From contig PFPP01000032.1 of the NCBI GenBank assembly GCA_002793115.1, positions 1-7,685 on the forward strand: a stretch of DNA of 7,685 nt, read 5' to 3'. A program made the position numbers and the translations under genes. The notes under the pieces were generated by a model. That model was not told where the DNA came from. It made no database searches and saw only the letters and a program-made list of their open reading frames with translations. Below, piece by piece: positions 5,741 to 7,685 of the stretch. The DNA comes from Candidatus Kaiserbacteria bacterium CG_4_10_14_0_2_um_filter_50_16. GTDB taxonomy: Bacteria > Patescibacteriota > Minisyncoccia > Phycocordibacterales > Phycocordibacteraceae. Positions within the stretch are counted from its first letter, which is position 1, and each line of letters begins with the position of its first letter.

Positions 5741-7685
5741 TTACGCACCAAGCACAGCGAGGGCGCGTGTGAGGGCGAGCTTCGCGCCGGTCACACTGGT
5801 CGAATAGCTCGAGTCGATAGCTGTAGCGAGCGCGGCGATAAGCTTCTCGAGCGTCGCCGTCGAGAGGCGCGCGGTCAGCCGCGCGATGTCGGGATCACAG
5901 GCAGTACCGTCGACGCGAACGCGATATGCGTCATCGATAAGACAGGCTGTTGCTGAAAGGAGCTTCCCCGGTTCTCCCGAACCTCGGATGTATTGTCGCA
6001 AACCGGCAAAAACAGCCGCTCGGTCTCCTCCAACAAGTGCGGCGGCGAAGCCACGGACATCTGGCGTTACCGAATTATATTCGGCGGCGCCATTGGTCGC
6101 AATTGGTTCAACACGCTCATATATCGGTTCGACATTTTCATATATAGGTTCAACATTGGCCACTATGGGATGTTTCTGCGAGAGGCCTTTCACGATATCT
6201 TCGATCGAGAGCGCGCCGTTTTGCGCAAAAGACTTGAAACCATCATACGATGAATACCCGCGCGGCGCTTCTGGCAGTACGGTTTCGTTATGGAGTATAG
6301 GTGCAGGGGCAAGTGGCTGTGTATTAAGAGCCGTCGAGACGCGTGAGCCAAAATTACATAGAAGGCGATTCACGAACGGCGCTACACCAAAGAGCACGAA
6401 GTAAGCGAGCGCGAGAGCGAATCCGACAAGCACGATCCAGTAGATCACAGTGCCAACCGGTCCAAGATCAAGACCAGTGTACGGAATCTGCGAGAGATAG
6501 AGATATGCGAGCGGTTGTGAGCTCACGTGCGGAAGTGTCATAAGCGCAATGATCGGCGGAGGTGAACCGCCGCCGCTTCCTCCCCCACCACCACCGCTAC
6601 TACCACTGCCTCCTCCACCGCCTCCACCACCGCCCCCGTGAGTTACCGAAACGGCCGCAGTGCAGGTTGCTGTATGGCCGGATGAATTTATGACCGTACC
6701 TGTGAAGGTCATGCCGCTTGTAAGCGCTGGAGTCGTGGTAGCGCCATCGGCCACCGGCGTCATCGAGCCGATGCCATTGTCGATAGCGAGGGAGGATGCG
6801 TTCGCCGTTGTCCAAGTAAGCGTCGAGGCGTCACCTGATGCGACGGATGCCGGCGATGCGATGAGCGTACAGATTGGCTCGGTTGGCGGCGGAGGTGGAG
6901 CGGCCACGGCAATTTCTGTCGTGCATTGAACTGTTTTATCGCCAACTCCAATCGCGGTGCCGGTGTAAGTTGTGGTTGCGATCGGCGAGATGGTGGTTGA
7001 ACCGCCTGTTACAGGTGAGACGGAACCGACACCGTTATCGATACTGAACGAAACTGCATCATCGGAAGACCACGTAAGCGTCGCTGAACCGCCAGAATGG
7101 ATGCTTGTCGAACTTACCGAGAGTGAACAATATGGGACGCTCTCGGTATGCTGATGTATTGAGACTGTCACGGTACAGGTCGCTGTATGGCCGGATGAAT
7201 TTGTAGCCGTACCGGTAAATGTCGTTTCTTCCGTGATGGTTTCCAAATGTATCGATCCACCCGCGACAGAAGTGACGGAACCAATTGTATGATCGATGGA
7301 AAAAGTTTCGGTATGTGTCGTTTCCCAGGTAAGTTCGACGATGTCACCCGAGTAAATGGACGTCGGCGAGGCGATGATAGTACAAGTTGGCTCGGCTGGC
7401 TGCGGTGGTGGCGGTTCTGGATACGTACATGTCACACCAGTTTGACTAGTGGCGGTTGAATTATAGTTAGTAGCAATTGAATCCATACAGCCGTAGATTA
7501 TGATTGGTGCAGGAGGAGGTGGAAGGGGTGGCGGATAGGTACATGATCCATCATCTACCGCTGCATTTGGATTATAATTAGTCGCTGAAGAATCAGTACA
7601 GCCAGAAATTATAATGGGTGGAGGTGGAGGAGGTAGTGGTTGTGGGGGTGGAGGAGGTGGTGGAGGAGGAGGTGGAGGTGGTGGT
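5741..7685 (-). CDS. Ig-repeat surface protein with membrane anchor and intracellular tail (3' part; N-terminus beyond right edge)
   Basis: The frame is open from the right edge to TAA at 5743-5741, giving 647 residues; the internal ATG at 7486 is not the start. In order (window residues): a proline-rich tract (1-23); two GC[TM]D..ATNYN repeats with paired cysteines (28-50 and 65-88) of a type common in secreted CPR and Bacteroidetes proteins; three Ig-like domains of about 75 residues (101-176, 186-260, 272-348), each with an LTW strand and a cysteine near each end; a Gly/Ser linker (350-373); LSQIPYTGLDLGP (397-409); one transmembrane helix (about 411-434) followed by Arg, placing the tail inside; a linker with VEPIYE repeats (511-529); and a helical Ala-rich C-terminal domain (about 544-647) of no function I can name. 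The product is probably an adhesin or surface display protein (inference). It is convergent with the RAYT gene, 22 bp apart; its promoter is not in the window. Confidence 0.9.
   Translation of the reverse strand, partial: PPPPPPPPPPPPPPQPLPPPPPPIIISGCTDSSATNYNPNAAVDDGSCTYPPPLPPPPAPIIIYGCMDSIATNYNSTATSQTGVTCTYPEPPPPQPAEPTCTIIASPTSIYSGDIVELTWETTHTETFSIDHTIGSVTSVAGGSIHLETITEETTFTGTATNSSGHTATCTVTVSIHQHTESVPYCSLSVSSTSIHSGGSATLTWSSDDAVSFSIDNGVGSVSPVTGGSTTISPIATTTYTGTAIGVGDKTVQCTTEIAVAAPPPPPTEPICTLIASPASVASGDASTLTWTTANASSLAIDNGIGSMTPVADGATTTPALTSGMTFTGTVINSSGHTATCTAAVSVTHGGGGGGGGGGSGSSGGGGGGSGGGSPPPIIALMTLPHVSSQPLAYLYLSQIPYTGLDLGPVGTVIYWIVLVGFALALAYFVLFGVAPFVNRLLCNFGSRVSTALNTQPLAPAPILHNETVLPEAPRGYSSYDGFKSFAQNGALSIEDIVKGLSQKHPIVANVEPIYENVEPIYERVEPIATNGAAEYNSVTPDVRGFAAALVGGDRAAVFAGLRQYIRGSGEPGKLLSATACLIDDAYRVRVDGTACDPDIARLTARLSTATLEKLIAALATAIDSSYSTSVTGAKLALTRALAVLGA
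6095..6154 (-). repeat. Three 21-bp tandem repeats encoding VEPIYEN / VEPIYER / VEPIAT
   Basis: On the minus strand, units run 6154-6134, 6133-6113 and 6112-6095 (the last truncated by 3 bp). They encode heptads VEPIYEN, VEPIYER and VEPIAT in the intracellular tail of the surface protein, between the membrane helix and the C-terminal domain. Units differ mainly at third codon positions, so the repeat is kept at protein level. Confidence 0.85.
6566..6637 (-). repeat. Low-complexity Gly/Ser linker of the surface protein
   Basis: The minus strand encodes 24 residues consisting only of Gly and Ser (two runs of Gly interrupted by SGSS and SGGGS). It joins the third Ig-like domain to the membrane-proximal segment and would act as a flexible stalk. 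The GGN triplet run is likely to vary in length between strains. Confidence 0.85.
6641..7384 (-). repeat. Three tandem Ig-like domain repeats
   Basis: Domain 1 lies at 7384-7157, domain 2 at 7129-6905 and domain 3 at 6871-6641 (minus strand). Each begins with Cys followed by S[PS][TA]S[IV].SG, has an LTW motif, a (S/A)ID..[IV]GS core and ends T[FY]TGT....C. Domains are separated by short Pro-rich or His/Glu-containing linkers. Domains 1 and 3 share a 21-bp identical DNA segment (7182-7202 and 6669-6689), while domain 2 differs there. Confidence 0.88.
7616..7684 (-). repeat. Proline-coding triplet tract at the window edge
   Basis: On the minus strand 23 codons encode Pro, broken only by one Gln and one Leu, and the tract continues past the window. 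It precedes the first GCTD..ATNYN repeat. Such runs stall ribosomes unless elongation factor P is present, and the CCN triplet array is prone to slippage. Confidence 0.85.

Noticed and set aside
5886..6404. Plus-strand open frames opposite the tail of the surface protein
   Set aside because: They are antisense to a coherent membrane helix plus C-terminal domain and read as low-complexity Ser/Arg-rich sequence.
7619..7685. Plus-strand Gly-rich coding sequence from the GGT/GGA triplets
   Set aside because: The minus strand gives a continuous, domain-rich frame with a proline tract here; the plus-strand glycine reading has no start or context.
1..7685. CRISPR array, tRNA, rRNA or recoded stop codons
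   Set aside because: No regularly spaced repeats, cloverleaf or rRNA-like segments were found by eye, and all genes read through without internal TGA codons.

Overview
The window looks like a piece of a Candidate Phyla Radiation bacterium, most likely from the Parcubacteria (Patescibacteria) side. This is inferred from five things seen together: a CPR-style type IV pilin, a shortened DnaE, a ThrRS cut down to its catalytic and anticodon-binding core, a surface protein built from GCTD..ATNYN repeats plus LTW-type Ig repeats joined to a membrane anchor, and leaderless-looking genes without Shine-Dalgarno sites. All stops are TAA, TAG or TGA, and no gene needs recoding, so the standard bacterial code fits.

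Layout. Positions 1-429 (minus strand) hold a two-gene unit: a 43-residue tail-anchored micropeptide whose ATGA overlaps the start of a type IV pilin that runs off the left edge. An 86-bp divergent promoter region (430-515) separates it from dnaE (516-3701, plus), the replicative polymerase alpha subunit. thrS (3728-4969, plus) follows with its own extended -10 box in the 26-bp gap. Next comes a compact mobile-element-like module (about 4982-5735): a REP-associated tyrosine transposase (RAYT, 5032-5718, plus) bracketed by an exact 20-bp inverted repeat, each arm folding into a 6-bp-stem hairpin. From 5741 to the right edge, on the minus strand and convergent with the transposase, lies the 3' part of a large membrane-anchored surface protein whose N-terminus is outside the window.

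How the parts relate. dnaE and thrS are housekeeping genes, each apparently with its own promoter. The pilin pair and the Ig-repeat protein belong to the cell surface, as expected for an episymbiotic or attached lifestyle (inference). The RAYT module sits between thrS and the surface gene as an insertion would, and its terminal hairpins are the kind of sequence this enzyme family recognises.

The most notable signals are (i) the self-flanked RAYT whose stop codon lies inside its own REP tetranucleotide and whose promoter lies in a tandem copy of the REP tail; (ii) four start codons each placed 6-8 nt after a TGnTATnnT box, implying leaderless mRNAs; (iii) a ThrRS without TGS or editing domains; (iv) a DnaE with a degenerate PHP domain and no tau-binding tail; and (v) EPIYA-like tandem repeats in the intracellular tail of the surface protein. 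No CRISPR array, tRNA or rRNA was recognised, and no intergenic gap exceeds 90 bp.
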